DNA of 8,485 nt from Pseudomonadota bacterium (GTDB lineage: Bacteria > Pseudomonadota > Gammaproteobacteria > Pseudomonadales > Cellvibrionaceae): NCBI GenBank assembly GCA_023416875.1, contig JAEZGT010000329.1:1-8485 (forward strand), in the 5' to 3' direction. The notes under the pieces are model-generated. The model saw only the letters and a program-made list of their open reading frames with translations. It was not told the DNA's origin and did not search any database. This document shows positions 1 through 7,083 of this stretch, in pieces (position 1 is the stretch's first letter; each line of letters begins with the position of its first letter). Position numbers and translations under genes: made by a program.

Positions 1-1818
1 GCCACCCGCGTGCGGTGACAGAGCGGGGACCACGTCTACTTCTTTGTCGCCGTCACGAATACCGCCGGGTGTACACATGGTATCCAGTGTCTTACCGTCG
101 TATTTCGGATCAGCTGCGCTGTCAACAACGGCTTTGTCGACCGCGTCAAGAGCGTTGTAAGCGGCAGAACCCTGCGGGTACTCTTTTACGTCAAAGGAAA
201 TGCCATCTGCTTCGCCGGGCGGCTTCATCCAGAAGAACGCGTGGAGGTGTGACTTGGCTGGAATTGGCGCAGCCTTGGGCACTTCACCTACACCCGCGTT
301 GTTCACGTTACACCAGTGACCACGGTGGGCGCGTTTGTCGACTCGCTTGCTGCTGTCGGTGCCTTTGGTGCCTGAACCGGGTTTTGGACGGTTCGCAGAG
401 CCCCAACCATTACGGGCGGTGTCGATGATGAAGCCAGGCTCCCAACCAGACTGTTGCGCACGGAAGCGAGCGCTGAAAGCGTCGATATAGCTCAGTTCAT
501 CTACTGATTTGTTCCACTCGTACCAGTCGCTCAGAGCCATACGATCAGCTTCGGCGTTGGAGATCAGCGGTTCTTCAACCGGAGTGTAACCAGAGGTGTT
601 AGAGGCGAAACCTTTAACCTTCTTGAAGCCGTCAACGCCGTCGGTATTGGCGCCTTTAATCAGAGCCTGGTAACCGGCAACAGCGCGTTTCAGGTTGCTT
701 TCGTTGTTCATGGCGTCATCCCAGCCCAGCCAGCCGGCGTGGCCGATATCCAGGTAGGTGTAGACGTTGTTGCTTGAGCCGCCGGCGGTACCTGCGGTGT
801 ACAGCTCTTCGATGGCGATCTGCAGACCGCGACCGTAAACACCGAGACCTTCAGCCAGACCAGGTGAGGTGTAGGTCAATAGGGTGTCACAGTAGGTGGT
901 GCCGTCTGCTGTGGTCAGCTCAGGCCATACCAGAGAAGGTCCATCGGGGTTCAGCTCTGTGTTGGTGATCATGTTGGGATAGGAATCCGGCTCCAACAGG
1001 GCCACGATACGCAGGTTTTTGTATTCGGGCTTCTTGGTAAGAGTGCCGGTGATCACGCGGAGGTAATCGTTGCGATACCTGTCCATGCCGCCCAGAGTTG
1101 GGTTGGGATCTTTCGGTTTGCCGATTTCATACAGCTGGCCGTTAGAGGCGAAGGCAGCGCAGTCACGGTCTGGCAGGTTGTAAACGATGATCACGATGGT
1201 CATCGGAGAAATCTGACCATCCAGCTGAGCGTAGTATTGCTGCTGTTTAACTGCGGCGTCCAAGTGGCCTTCAAGAGAGCGTCGGCCAGCTTCGGGATCG
1301 CCAGAGATAGTCGCGATAGAGTCCATCCAAACGGCGCTAGGTTGACGCTGGATGTACTTGATCTTGTCTTCCAGTTCTTTGTCGCCCTTAATCTGCTCCA
1401 AGGAGTAGTCCATCATGGTTTTGATGTCGGGGCTCAAATAGAAGTAGGAATCGGCGAACGGGTTGCCGGTGGTTTGCAGGCTCGCGCCGGGCTTGCCTTT
1501 AGCTTGTTCAGTCAGCGGGATGCTGCCGGTGTAGGTGGCAGGATCGATCGCGGCTACATCGGGATCACCGCTACTGGTGGAACCAGAGGAGCTCGAGCTG
1601 CTGGAGCTGGAAGACGAACTGGAAGAGCTTGATGAAGATGAAGAGCTGGTCACTCCGCTTGAGGAAGAGCTGGAGCTAGAGCTTGAACTCGAGCTCGAAC
1701 TGCTGGAGCCTGTTTCTTCGTTATTACCGCCGCAAGCGGACAGGATGGCCACGGAGCTTGCCAACAATGTTGTGGCAATCATCCTGTAGCTGAGACACCT
1801 CAGGGTTTTAGATAGCAT
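1..1818 (-). CDS. GH6 exocellulase (cellobiohydrolase-type) lipoprotein, 3' end cut by window edge
   Basis: Predicted secreted cellulase that would release cellobiose from cellulose chain ends. The frame is open for 606 codons from the ATG at 1818-1816 to the window edge. A GGAG six bases upstream supports this start. The N-terminus has a basic region, a hydrophobic stretch and the lipobox LSAC with Cys29, followed by Gly. A two-block polyserine linker spans residues 38-78. The GH6 domain starts near residue 100. Visible motifs are LPDRDCAA (Asp219), LLEPDS (Asp278, equivalent to the family's general acid), YLDIGHAGWLGW, IDTARNGWG, HWCNVNNAGVGE and KPPGEADG (Asp538, equivalent to the proposed base). 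The motif pattern is closer to bacterial exo-acting Cel6B of Thermobifida than to open-cleft endoglucanases. The sequence stops at PALSPHAGG, a few tens of residues before the expected domain end, so a C-terminal binding module cannot be excluded. GH6 assignment is very secure; exo mode is inferred. Confidence 0.95.
   Translation of the reverse strand, partial: MLSKTLRCLSYRMIATTLLASSVAILSACGGNNEETGSSSSSSSSSSSSSSSSSGVTSSSSSSSSSSSSSSSSSSSSSGSTSSGDPDVAAIDPATYTGSIPLTEQAKGKPGASLQTTGNPFADSYFYLSPDIKTMMDYSLEQIKGDKELEDKIKYIQRQPSAVWMDSIATISGDPEAGRRSLEGHLDAAVKQQQYYAQLDGQISPMTIVIIVYNLPDRDCAAFASNGQLYEIGKPKDPNPTLGGMDRYRNDYLRVITGTLTKKPEYKNLRIVALLEPDSYPNMITNTELNPDGPSLVWPELTTADGTTYCDTLLTYTSPGLAEGLGVYGRGLQIAIEELYTAGTAGGSSNNVYTYLDIGHAGWLGWDDAMNNESNLKRAVAGYQALIKGANTDGVDGFKKVKGFASNTSGYTPVEEPLISNAEADRMALSDWYEWNKSVDELSYIDAFSARFRAQQSGWEPGFIIDTARNGWGSANRPKPGSGTKGTDSSKRVDKRAHRGHWCNVNNAGVGEVPKAAPIPAKSHLHAFFWMKPPGEADGISFDVKEYPQGSAAYNALDAVDKAVVDSAADPKYDGKTLDTMCTPGGIRDGDKEVDVVPALSPHAGG
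1585..1707 (-). repeat. Polyserine linker of the GH6 protein
   Basis: Residues 38-78 consist of 17 serines, a Gly-Val-Thr break, then 21 serines, followed by a Gly/Ser/Thr-rich tail to residue 84. AGC, AGT and all TCN codons are mixed, so the tract is low-complexity protein rather than a DNA microsatellite. Such linkers separate modules in carbohydrate-active enzymes of Cellvibrio and Saccharophagus relatives. Here it separates the lipid anchor from the catalytic domain. Confidence 0.93.
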
Positions 1819-2241
1819 GTTTTTCTCCGTTGCGGATCAATAAAGAATCCGACTGACTGTTGTTATGTCTAAATTTATATCGCCCAATTTATTTAGGAGC
1901 ATAAGGCAGAGGCACTTACTGAAAGCATGCCCGATGTTCACAGAGCATTTTACCGACTAACTTTTGCGGTTCTGCCGTTACCATCACAGATTTTGGAATA
2001 AGATCGATTCGACCATTAGATATGGTGCACGTTTTCTGCTCAACACCGAGACATTGAGATAAGTGCCTTAGCTTTTGTTGATGTAATGCCGGCTTTTTTG
2101 TGATGCGTTATGCATTTTTATGGCGGGCAAAAAAGCTGGGTGTAATCTGCCATCAAGGTATTCCGCAGACGCTGCGATCAGTTTTCGTTAGTGAATAACA
2201 ACATCAGCGTCTATCGGTTATGCCACATTAATAACTACGTT
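1819..2241. other. Intergenic region between the MATE gene and the GH6 gene
   Basis: This stretch of 423 bases has no convincing gene on either strand. It is visibly more A/T-rich than its neighbours. It must contain the GH6 promoter and the MATE 3' end, but I found no -35/-10 pair good enough to call on the minus strand. It contains an imperfect inverted repeat at 2089-2139 and a weaker 8-bp inverted repeat (2167-2174 with 2205-2212). Only partial CRP-like half sites occur here, unlike the full site upstream of the GH5 gene. Confidence 0.6.
2089..2139. repeat. Inverted repeat, possible hairpin downstream of the MATE gene
   Basis: The arms CCGGCTTTTTTG (2089-2100) and CAAAAAAGCTGG (2128-2139) pair over 12 positions, with one G-T wobble on the plus strand and one A-C mismatch on the minus strand. 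The loop is 27 bases. The T/A runs lie inside the stem, so this is not a classical intrinsic terminator. It might help end MATE transcription or protect an mRNA end. Function is unproven. Confidence 0.35.
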
Positions 2242-3594
2242 TTAATTTTGCGCTGGAATCCAGCGCCGACTTCTCAAGCGGCGATAGAGCAAAGGTGCGC
2301 GAGCCAATTCGTCCATTGCCAAACCAATCAAAATGCCTAACAAACCCCAGCCAAAATAAATGCCCAATACATAAGCCGTTAACAACCCGACGAACCAGTT
2401 AAAAATCACTGCGAGCAGCGCGGGATATTTTGCATGGCCGGCAGACGATAATGAAAAGCTCAATGACGTGTTGAATCCCCTGCCGAGCTCTATGCCCAGA
2501 TAAGCAATCATGGCGGAACTCGCCATCACAATAATGTCCAGGTTGTCGGTGAACAGGCGGATAATTGGATCGATGAATAAGTAAAGTAAAAAAGTGACTG
2601 GCAAAGTAAAGATCAGGCTGCGTGCAATACTTTTTCGTGTTTCGTATTCCGCTTTATCAAATGCCCCCGCGCCCACCAAATGAGCGGTCCATATTGCTTG
2701 TCCTTGTCCAATCGAATAAGCCCACAACATGACGACCACAATAATTTGGCGCAGATAAGTATGGCAGGCGACGGCTTCGTCGCTCACGCGTATGGCGATC
2801 ATTACAACCGCTACCTGATAAATGGAATGCGACAACAGATCGCCGCTATTGGGAACGGCAATGTCCATTACTGGGCGCGTCAATTTATGCAGACGTTGGA
2901 GAATATCCCGCGGGAAAGTGAAATGAATTTTTAAATGGGTGTGGCCGATCCAGGCGAGCAAAAACAATTGCACCGCATAGGCAATAACAGTGGCCCAAGC
3001 GACACCCTCCACGCCCATTTTGGGCAGGCCGAACCAACCCAAAACAAAAATAGCATTGAAGAAAACATTCACCACATTGGCGATCAGTGAACAATACAAA
3101 TTGACGCTGGATTTGCCTTTGACGGCGACGACGGCGCTGTAGCCGGAACGCACTGCCAGCAGAAAAAATGCCGGTCCTATGATGGCTAAATAACGCTGAA
3201 AGACATCGAGCGTGTCGCCGCTCAGTCCCATCCAAATGCCTATATGGCCGCGCAGAACAAACAATACCAAGGCAAATAAGGCGCCGCATAAGGTAGCGAG
3301 TAAGATTGTGTACATAAATGCCAGCACTGCTTTTTCATCTTTGCCGGCACCTATGTTTTGCGCCGCCACCGCACCTGCACCGCTAGTGAGGGTGCGAACC
3401 AGCAGAGTGAAAATCATCATTACTTGCGTACACACCCCCAACGCCGCCACCGCCTTATCAGAAACCAGCGACATGAAAAACACATCCATAAGACTAATGG
3501 AGGATACGGCGAGCAGTTCCACATAAAGCGGCACTGCGGTCGTCCACACAGTGAGTCCACGATTTTGTTTTATGCGAATGGAATGGTTGGACAT
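2242..3594 (-). CDS. MATE-family multidrug/toxin efflux transporter
   Basis: Inner-membrane exporter of 450 residues, the usual MATE length (about 450), with about 12 hydrophobic segments in two homologous halves. It would couple Na+ or H+ entry to export of cationic drugs or metabolites. Family signs are GAGAVAAQNIGAG (residues 72-84) after the second helix, QGQAIWTAHLVGAG (297-310) at the matching place in the second half, GRGFNTSLSFSLSSAG (371-386), and the C-terminal DELARAP (429-435). An in-frame TAA lies 12 codons upstream with no ATG, GTG or TTG between, which fixes the ATG at 3594. That start has no recognisable Shine-Dalgarno. The GH5 terminator upstream implies its own promoter within 3595-3683; a TACAAT hexamer on the minus strand (3655-3650) is a weak -10 candidate lacking a -35. 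The substrate cannot be deduced, and nothing ties it to cellulose use. Confidence 0.93.
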   Translation of the reverse strand: MSNHSIRIKQNRGLTVWTTAVPLYVELLAVSSISLMDVFFMSLVSDKAVAALGVCTQVMMIFTLLVRTLTSGAGAVAAQNIGAGKDEKAVLAFMYTILLATLCGALFALVLFVLRGHIGIWMGLSGDTLDVFQRYLAIIGPAFFLLAVRSGYSAVVAVKGKSSVNLYCSLIANVVNVFFNAIFVLGWFGLPKMGVEGVAWATVIAYAVQLFLLAWIGHTHLKIHFTFPRDILQRLHKLTRPVMDIAVPNSGDLLSHSIYQVAVVMIAIRVSDEAVACHTYLRQIIVVVMLWAYSIGQGQAIWTAHLVGAGAFDKAEYETRKSIARSLIFTLPVTFLLYLFIDPIIRLFTDNLDIIVMASSAMIAYLGIELGRGFNTSLSFSLSSAGHAKYPALLAVIFNWFVGLLTAYVLGIYFGWGLLGILIGLAMDELARAPLLYRRLRSRRWIPAQN

Positions 3595-3683
3595 GTTGAG
3601 GTGGCGGGGGCGCGATTCGAGGGCTGCTTAATGATGCGCCTAGATTTTTATTGTATTTATTAGCGCAACGAATTACTGACGAT

Positions 3684-3719
3684 AAAAAAGGCGGCTGAAC
3701 GTTGCCGCACAGCCGCCTT
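3684..3719 (-). terminator. Rho-independent terminator of the GH5 gene
   Basis: A perfect 10-bp inverted repeat, AAGGCGGCTG (3688-3697) with CAGCCGCCTT (3710-3719), encloses a 12-base loop. Read on the minus strand, the G/C-rich stem runs into six T residues (3689-3684). It begins 22 bases after the GH5 stop codon. Both position and polarity fit a strong intrinsic terminator, separating the GH5 transcript from the MATE gene. Confidence 0.9.
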
Positions 3720-3741
3720 ATCAAAATATCTCAGATCAGCA

Positions 3742-5478
3742 TTACCACATCATGATCTGGCTCTTCACATACTGTCCGGACGGCGTCAGATCGCCATCGC
3801 TCCAGCCGCCATTTTCACCGTTGGTGCCGGGTTTCAGGATAGATGCGCCTTCGAGTTTATCGCTGACGGACCAGTTGGCGTGGCTGATGTTGTTGTCATA
3901 AAGAAAATCCATCCAGGTGTCGGATTCCGCAATATCCATGTCGCCGTCGCCGCTGGCGCTTACCGTGCCCCACTCAGTCACAAACAGTGGTATGCCGTTG
4001 CGCAGAGCGGTGCGAGCGCGATTGCGCTCCTGCTCTTTGTGGCTGGCGGCGTAGAAGTGCAGCGTGTAGGCGATGTTGACTCCGGCGATCGGATCTTCTG
4101 AGGCTTCGTCAACAAACTGCGAATAGAAAGGTGTGCCGACGACAATCAGATTATCCGGGTCAATCGCACGAATCGCCGCAATGACATCTACCGCATAGGC
4201 TTTGATAGTGGCCCAACTGGTTTTATTGTCCCAGCCGCAAATAGTGGCGTTGGTCGGGCAATCGGGTTCGTTGTAGATCTCGTAGATCACGTTGTTGCGG
4301 TTGCCATAAGTGCGCGCCATTTCCTCAAAGAACTCAATAGCCTGTGGTTTGTAATCTTCCGCGTTGTGGGTGTGCCAGTCGATGATCACATACATGTCGT
4401 TGGCAATCGCTGCATCCACCACCGTTTTGACTCTGTTGAGATTGCTCGTTGGATCTTGCAGGTAGCCACCGGCAGTATCGACACCCATGGCCGCCCGAAC
4501 CAAGCGCGCGCTCCAATTGCGCTTCAGCGTGTCTACCACGCCGGTAGTGTAGAACTTGCCGCCGTCTTCAACGAAGCTGGACCAGAACAAGCTCATGCCG
4601 GCGATGCTACCCGGTTGACCGCCGAACAATACTTGGTTGCCTTGTGTGGTGATGGGTGGGGTGCCGTCGATATTGTCACTGCCGCTCCCGGTTGCCGGCG
4701 CGGGAATTTTCGCGGGATTACCACATTGGGCGCCGGGGTATACACCGATGTTGTCGAGGGAGACATCGACATCGGAAAGCCCCAGATTGAACGTCAGGCG
4801 CGACGAGGTATCAGTGACGCTGGCGGTAAAGGTGTATTTGAAATCCTGGTAAGAGGTAGACAGCGGCGGATTGTAGGCGCCCTCGGTTATCACACTGTCG
4901 TAGCCCGGAGTGCCGCCCTGGTCGATATTGACCGCAATCATGCGGCTGGAGTCGGCTTTAGCGCTGAAGCAGATGGTGTACTGCTGCCCCTGAGTCACTG
5001 AAATGGAATGGATCAACTGCACATGCCAGTCCATCTCAGTTGTGGTGTTGATGGCGACTTTGATCTCGTTATCCCAGGTGAAGCTGGCGATGGTGGGCGA
5101 GAAAAGGCTGTCGAGATATTGGCCCTGGCCTTTGGCAAAGGTGCCATCGGTTTCCAACAGGTTGCTGATGTCGATGCCGCCGGAACTGGAACTTGACGAC
5201 GAACTGCTTGAAGAGCTGGAGGACGATGAACTCGAGCTGCTGGAGCTGGATGAACTGGATGAGCTCGAAGACGATGAATTGGAGCTGCTGCTGGAAGATG
5301 ACGAACTGCTTGATGACGACGAGCTACTGGACGACGAGCTGCTGCTAGAAGAGCTTGATGATGAACCACCACCGGACGAGCTGGTGCCACCACAAGCAGC
5401 CAAAACCAATGTGAGCGCGCTGGCGCCTACCAGCTTCGCCAAACGACGCTGATGCAAATTGCGGAAATCGAAAGCCAT
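3742..5478 (-). CDS. GH5 endoglucanase lipoprotein with polyserine linker and CBM4/9-like module
   Basis: Predicted cell-surface endo-beta-1,4-glucanase of 578 residues. Order of parts: signal peptide with lipobox LAAC (Cys29, then Gly-Gly); polyserine 39-99; beta-sandwich carbohydrate-binding module of CenC type (CBM4/9-like, about 102-251), recognised by WHVQL, YTICFSAKAD and the terminal DVSLDNIGVYP; a short Pro/Gly/Ser linker; GH5 TIM barrel from about 275 to the end. Catalytic features are Arg328, DWHTH (His369), YEIYNEPD with acid/base Glu404, LHFY (His474, Tyr476) and FVTEWGT with nucleophile Glu502. The pattern suggests the bacterial endoglucanase subfamily GH5_2. The ATG at 5478 follows a purine-rich ribosome site (GGGGAAGG), and the signal peptide begins directly there. 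A terminator follows the stop, and a CRP-like site and an extended -10 lie upstream, so it looks monocistronic. GH5 is certain; beta-1,4-glucan as substrate is very likely, though other beta-glucans or mannan are possible. Confidence 0.96.
   Translation of the reverse strand: MAFDFRNLHQRRLAKLVGASALTLVLAACGGTSSSGGGSSSSSSSSSSSSSSSSSSSSSSSSSSSSNSSSSSSSSSSSSSSSSSSSSSSSSSSSSSSSSGGIDISNLLETDGTFAKGQGQYLDSLFSPTIASFTWDNEIKVAINTTTEMDWHVQLIHSISVTQGQQYTICFSAKADSSRMIAVNIDQGGTPGYDSVITEGAYNPPLSTSYQDFKYTFTASVTDTSSRLTFNLGLSDVDVSLDNIGVYPGAQCGNPAKIPAPATGSGSDNIDGTPPITTQGNQVLFGGQPGSIAGMSLFWSSFVEDGGKFYTTGVVDTLKRNWSARLVRAAMGVDTAGGYLQDPTSNLNRVKTVVDAAIANDMYVIIDWHTHNAEDYKPQAIEFFEEMARTYGNRNNVIYEIYNEPDCPTNATICGWDNKTSWATIKAYAVDVIAAIRAIDPDNLIVVGTPFYSQFVDEASEDPIAGVNIAYTLHFYAASHKEQERNRARTALRNGIPLFVTEWGTVSASGDGDMDIAESDTWMDFLYDNNISHANWSVSDKLEGASILKPGTNGENGGWSDGDLTPSGQYVKSQIMMW
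5182..5364 (-). repeat. Polyserine linker of the GH5 protein
   Basis: Residues 39-99 are 61 consecutive positions holding 60 Ser and a single Asn (residue 67, codon 5280-5278). A short Gly/Thr/Ser lead-in occupies residues 30-38. Codons are mixed AGC, AGT and TCN. The linker lies between the lipidated Cys and the carbohydrate-binding module and would act as a long flexible tether. Confidence 0.95.
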
Positions 5479-5528
5479 ATCCTTCCCCGTTGAGCGTTAA
5501 ATTGTTTGTGACCATTTGACGGCGGGCG

Positions 5529-5537
5529 ACTATATCA
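5529..5537 (-). promoter_or_regulatory. Candidate extended -10 promoter element of the GH5 gene
   Basis: On the minus strand this reads TGATATAGT, that is TG-N-TATAGT, one base from the extended -10 consensus. No good -35 is present, as is common for extended -10 or activator-dependent promoters. Transcription would begin near 5522, giving a leader of roughly 44 bases. The CRP-like site upstream would then be centred near -80, a workable class I position. Promoter use is inferred. Confidence 0.45.
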
Positions 5538-5590
5538 CGGGATTCAAATGGCGAAATCAGATAAATAGTCGAAGTGAGAACGAGAGATTA

Positions 5591-5612
5591 AGTTGTGATG
5601 TTCGTCACATCT
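5591..5612. promoter_or_regulatory. CRP/Vfr-type binding site upstream of the GH5 gene
   Basis: The core at 5594-5609 is TGTGA-N6-TCACA, matching all ten conserved bases of the CRP palindrome. It lies about 123 bp upstream of the GH5 start codon and about 57 bp downstream of the argH stop. CRP (Vfr in pseudomonads) with cAMP commonly controls carbon-source genes, so cAMP-dependent control of the endoglucanase is the simplest reading. Binding is not shown. Confidence 0.65.
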
Positions 5613-5639
5613 CGGTGCCTTGGCGCCTAAGATGTGACG
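5603..5639. repeat. Inverted repeat / hairpin at the argH 3' end
   Basis: A perfect 10-bp repeat, CGTCACATCT (5603-5612) with AGATGTGACG (5630-5639), encloses a second near-complementary pair, GGTGCC and GGCGCC. It starts 18 bases past the argH stop. On the minus strand no T run follows, so it is not a standard intrinsic terminator. It may stabilise the argH mRNA end or assist Rho-dependent ending. Its left arm contains the right half of the CRP-like site. Confidence 0.6.
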
Positions 5640-5657
5640 GTTAAAGATGGCTTGATT

Positions 5658-7055
5658 TTAACGCGCTGCAAGCTCCTGGCCTGCAATTGCAATGGCACGG
5701 CGAACCTGCTCAGGCGCGGTTCCGCCGATGTGATTGCGGGCGGCGACGGAACCTTCGAGAGTCAGAACCTTAAACACATCTTCGTCGATACTGCCGCCGA
5801 ACTGGCGCAACTCTTCCAGCGACATATCCGAAAGATCCTTGCCGGTTTTTACGCCGTACCCCACCGCCTTGCCGACGATTTCGTGAGCGTCGCGAAACGG
5901 TGTGCCGTGGCGCACCAGATAGTCGGCCAGGTCGGTGGCGGTGGCAAAACCGCGTTTGGCGGCTTCGCGCATGACTTCACGCTTGGGCTCAAGCGCCGGG
6001 ATCATATCGGCAAAGGCGCGCAGGCAGTCGCGCACTGTGTCGACGGCATCGAACAGCGGCTCTTTGTCTTCCTGGTTGTCTTTGTTGTAGGCGAGCGGCT
6101 GGGACTTCATCAGCGTCAGCAGGGCGATCAAATGGCCGTTGACGCGACCGGTCTTACCGCGCACCAGCTCCGGCACGTCCGGATTTTTCTTCTGCGGCAT
6201 GATGGATGAGCCGGTGCAGAAGCGGTCGGGCAGGTTGATAAAGTTGAATTGCGATGAGGTCCAGAGGATCAGTTCTTCACTCGCGCGCGACAAGTGCGTG
6301 AGCAGAATGGCGGCGAAGCTGCAGAATTCGATGGCGAAATCGCGGTCACTCACGGAGTCGAGGGAGTTGCGGGTCGGCTGGGAGAAACCGAGCAGGCTGG
6401 CGGTCAGCTCCCGGTCGATAGGATAGGTCGTACCCGCCAGAGCGGCGGCGCCGAGCGGGCTCTGATTCAAGCGGCGGCGGCAGTCCTGCAGGCGGGAATA
6501 GTCGCGATTGAGCATTTCGTACCAGGCCAGCAAGTGGTGGCCGAAGGTTACCGGCTGCGCGGTTTGCAGGTGGGTGAAGCCCGGCATGATGGTGTCGGCT
6601 TCGCGCCCGGCCAGTTCCAGAATGCCCGTCTGCAGACGTGTCAGCTCCTGGGCGATGACATCGATCTCATCGCGCAGATACAGGCGCACATCAGTGGCGA
6701 CCTGGTCATTGCGCGAACGGCCGGTGTGCAGTTTTTTGCCGGCGATGCCGATTTTCTGCGTCAGGGCCGATTCGATGTTCATGTGGACGTCTTCCAGCTC
6801 GACGGACCACTGGAACTCGCCGCTGTCGATCTGCGCTTCGATCTCGTGCAGGCCGGTGTGAATCGCGTTTTTCTCTGCCTCAGTCAGCACACCGACTTTG
6901 GCGAGCATTTCCGAGTGGGCGATGGAGCCGCGGATATCCTGGCGGTACATGCGCTTGTCAAAATCGACAGACGCGGTAAAGCGCTGGACGAAGGCGTCGG
7001 TGGCTTCGCTGAAGCGGCCGCCCCAAAGGGTGCTGGTGGATTCTTTCTGGCTCAT
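5658..7055 (-). CDS. argH: Argininosuccinate lyase
   Basis: Cytosolic homotetrameric lyase that splits argininosuccinate into arginine and fumarate, the last step of arginine biosynthesis. At 465 residues it is full length for the family. Motifs seen: the substrate loop HTGRSRNDQ, GFTHLQTAQP with His162, and the superfamily signature GSSIMPQKKNPD with the catalytic-loop serine (Ser283/284). The ATG at 7055 has AGGAG seven bases upstream and gives the expected N-terminus MSQKESTSTLWGGRFSE. It is divergent from algZ, with only 28 bases between the two start codons. The same argH / algZ-algR order is known in Pseudomonas aeruginosa. The 3' end has a hairpin without a T run. No truncation or missing residue is visible. 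Confidence 0.98.
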   Translation of the reverse strand: MSQKESTSTLWGGRFSEATDAFVQRFTASVDFDKRMYRQDIRGSIAHSEMLAKVGVLTEAEKNAIHTGLHEIEAQIDSGEFQWSVELEDVHMNIESALTQKIGIAGKKLHTGRSRNDQVATDVRLYLRDEIDVIAQELTRLQTGILELAGREADTIMPGFTHLQTAQPVTFGHHLLAWYEMLNRDYSRLQDCRRRLNQSPLGAAALAGTTYPIDRELTASLLGFSQPTRNSLDSVSDRDFAIEFCSFAAILLTHLSRASEELILWTSSQFNFINLPDRFCTGSSIMPQKKNPDVPELVRGKTGRVNGHLIALLTLMKSQPLAYNKDNQEDKEPLFDAVDTVRDCLRAFADMIPALEPKREVMREAAKRGFATATDLADYLVRHGTPFRDAHEIVGKAVGYGVKTGKDLSDMSLEELRQFGGSIDEDVFKVLTLEGSVAARNHIGGTAPEQVRRAIAIAGQELAAR

Positions 7056-7083
7056 CTCGGGCTCCTTCTGCCGCGTCTAAACT

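Noticed and set aside
15..428. Plus-strand frame of 137 codons at the window start
   Set aside because: Arg/Cys-rich translation opposite the GH6 catalytic domain, whose motifs read cleanly on the minus strand.
1925..2010. Possible CRP sites upstream of the GH6 gene (TTCACA near 1936, ATCACA near 1984)
   Set aside because: Only single half sites match; the partner halves fail at most of the conserved bases.
2167..2212. 8-bp inverted repeat AGACGCTG / CAGCGTCT after the MATE stop
   Set aside because: The loop is 30 bases and no T run follows on the minus strand, so a terminator call is not supported.
4366..5001. Plus-strand frame of 211 codons opposite the GH5 gene
   Set aside because: Antisense to the CBM and GH5 coding region, with no family resemblance.
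5003..5452. Acidic Glu/Asp/Leu-repeat protein on the plus strand, and the similar frame at 1535-1789
   Set aside because: These are the reverse complement of the serine codons in the two linkers; the real frames have signal peptides and catalytic domains.
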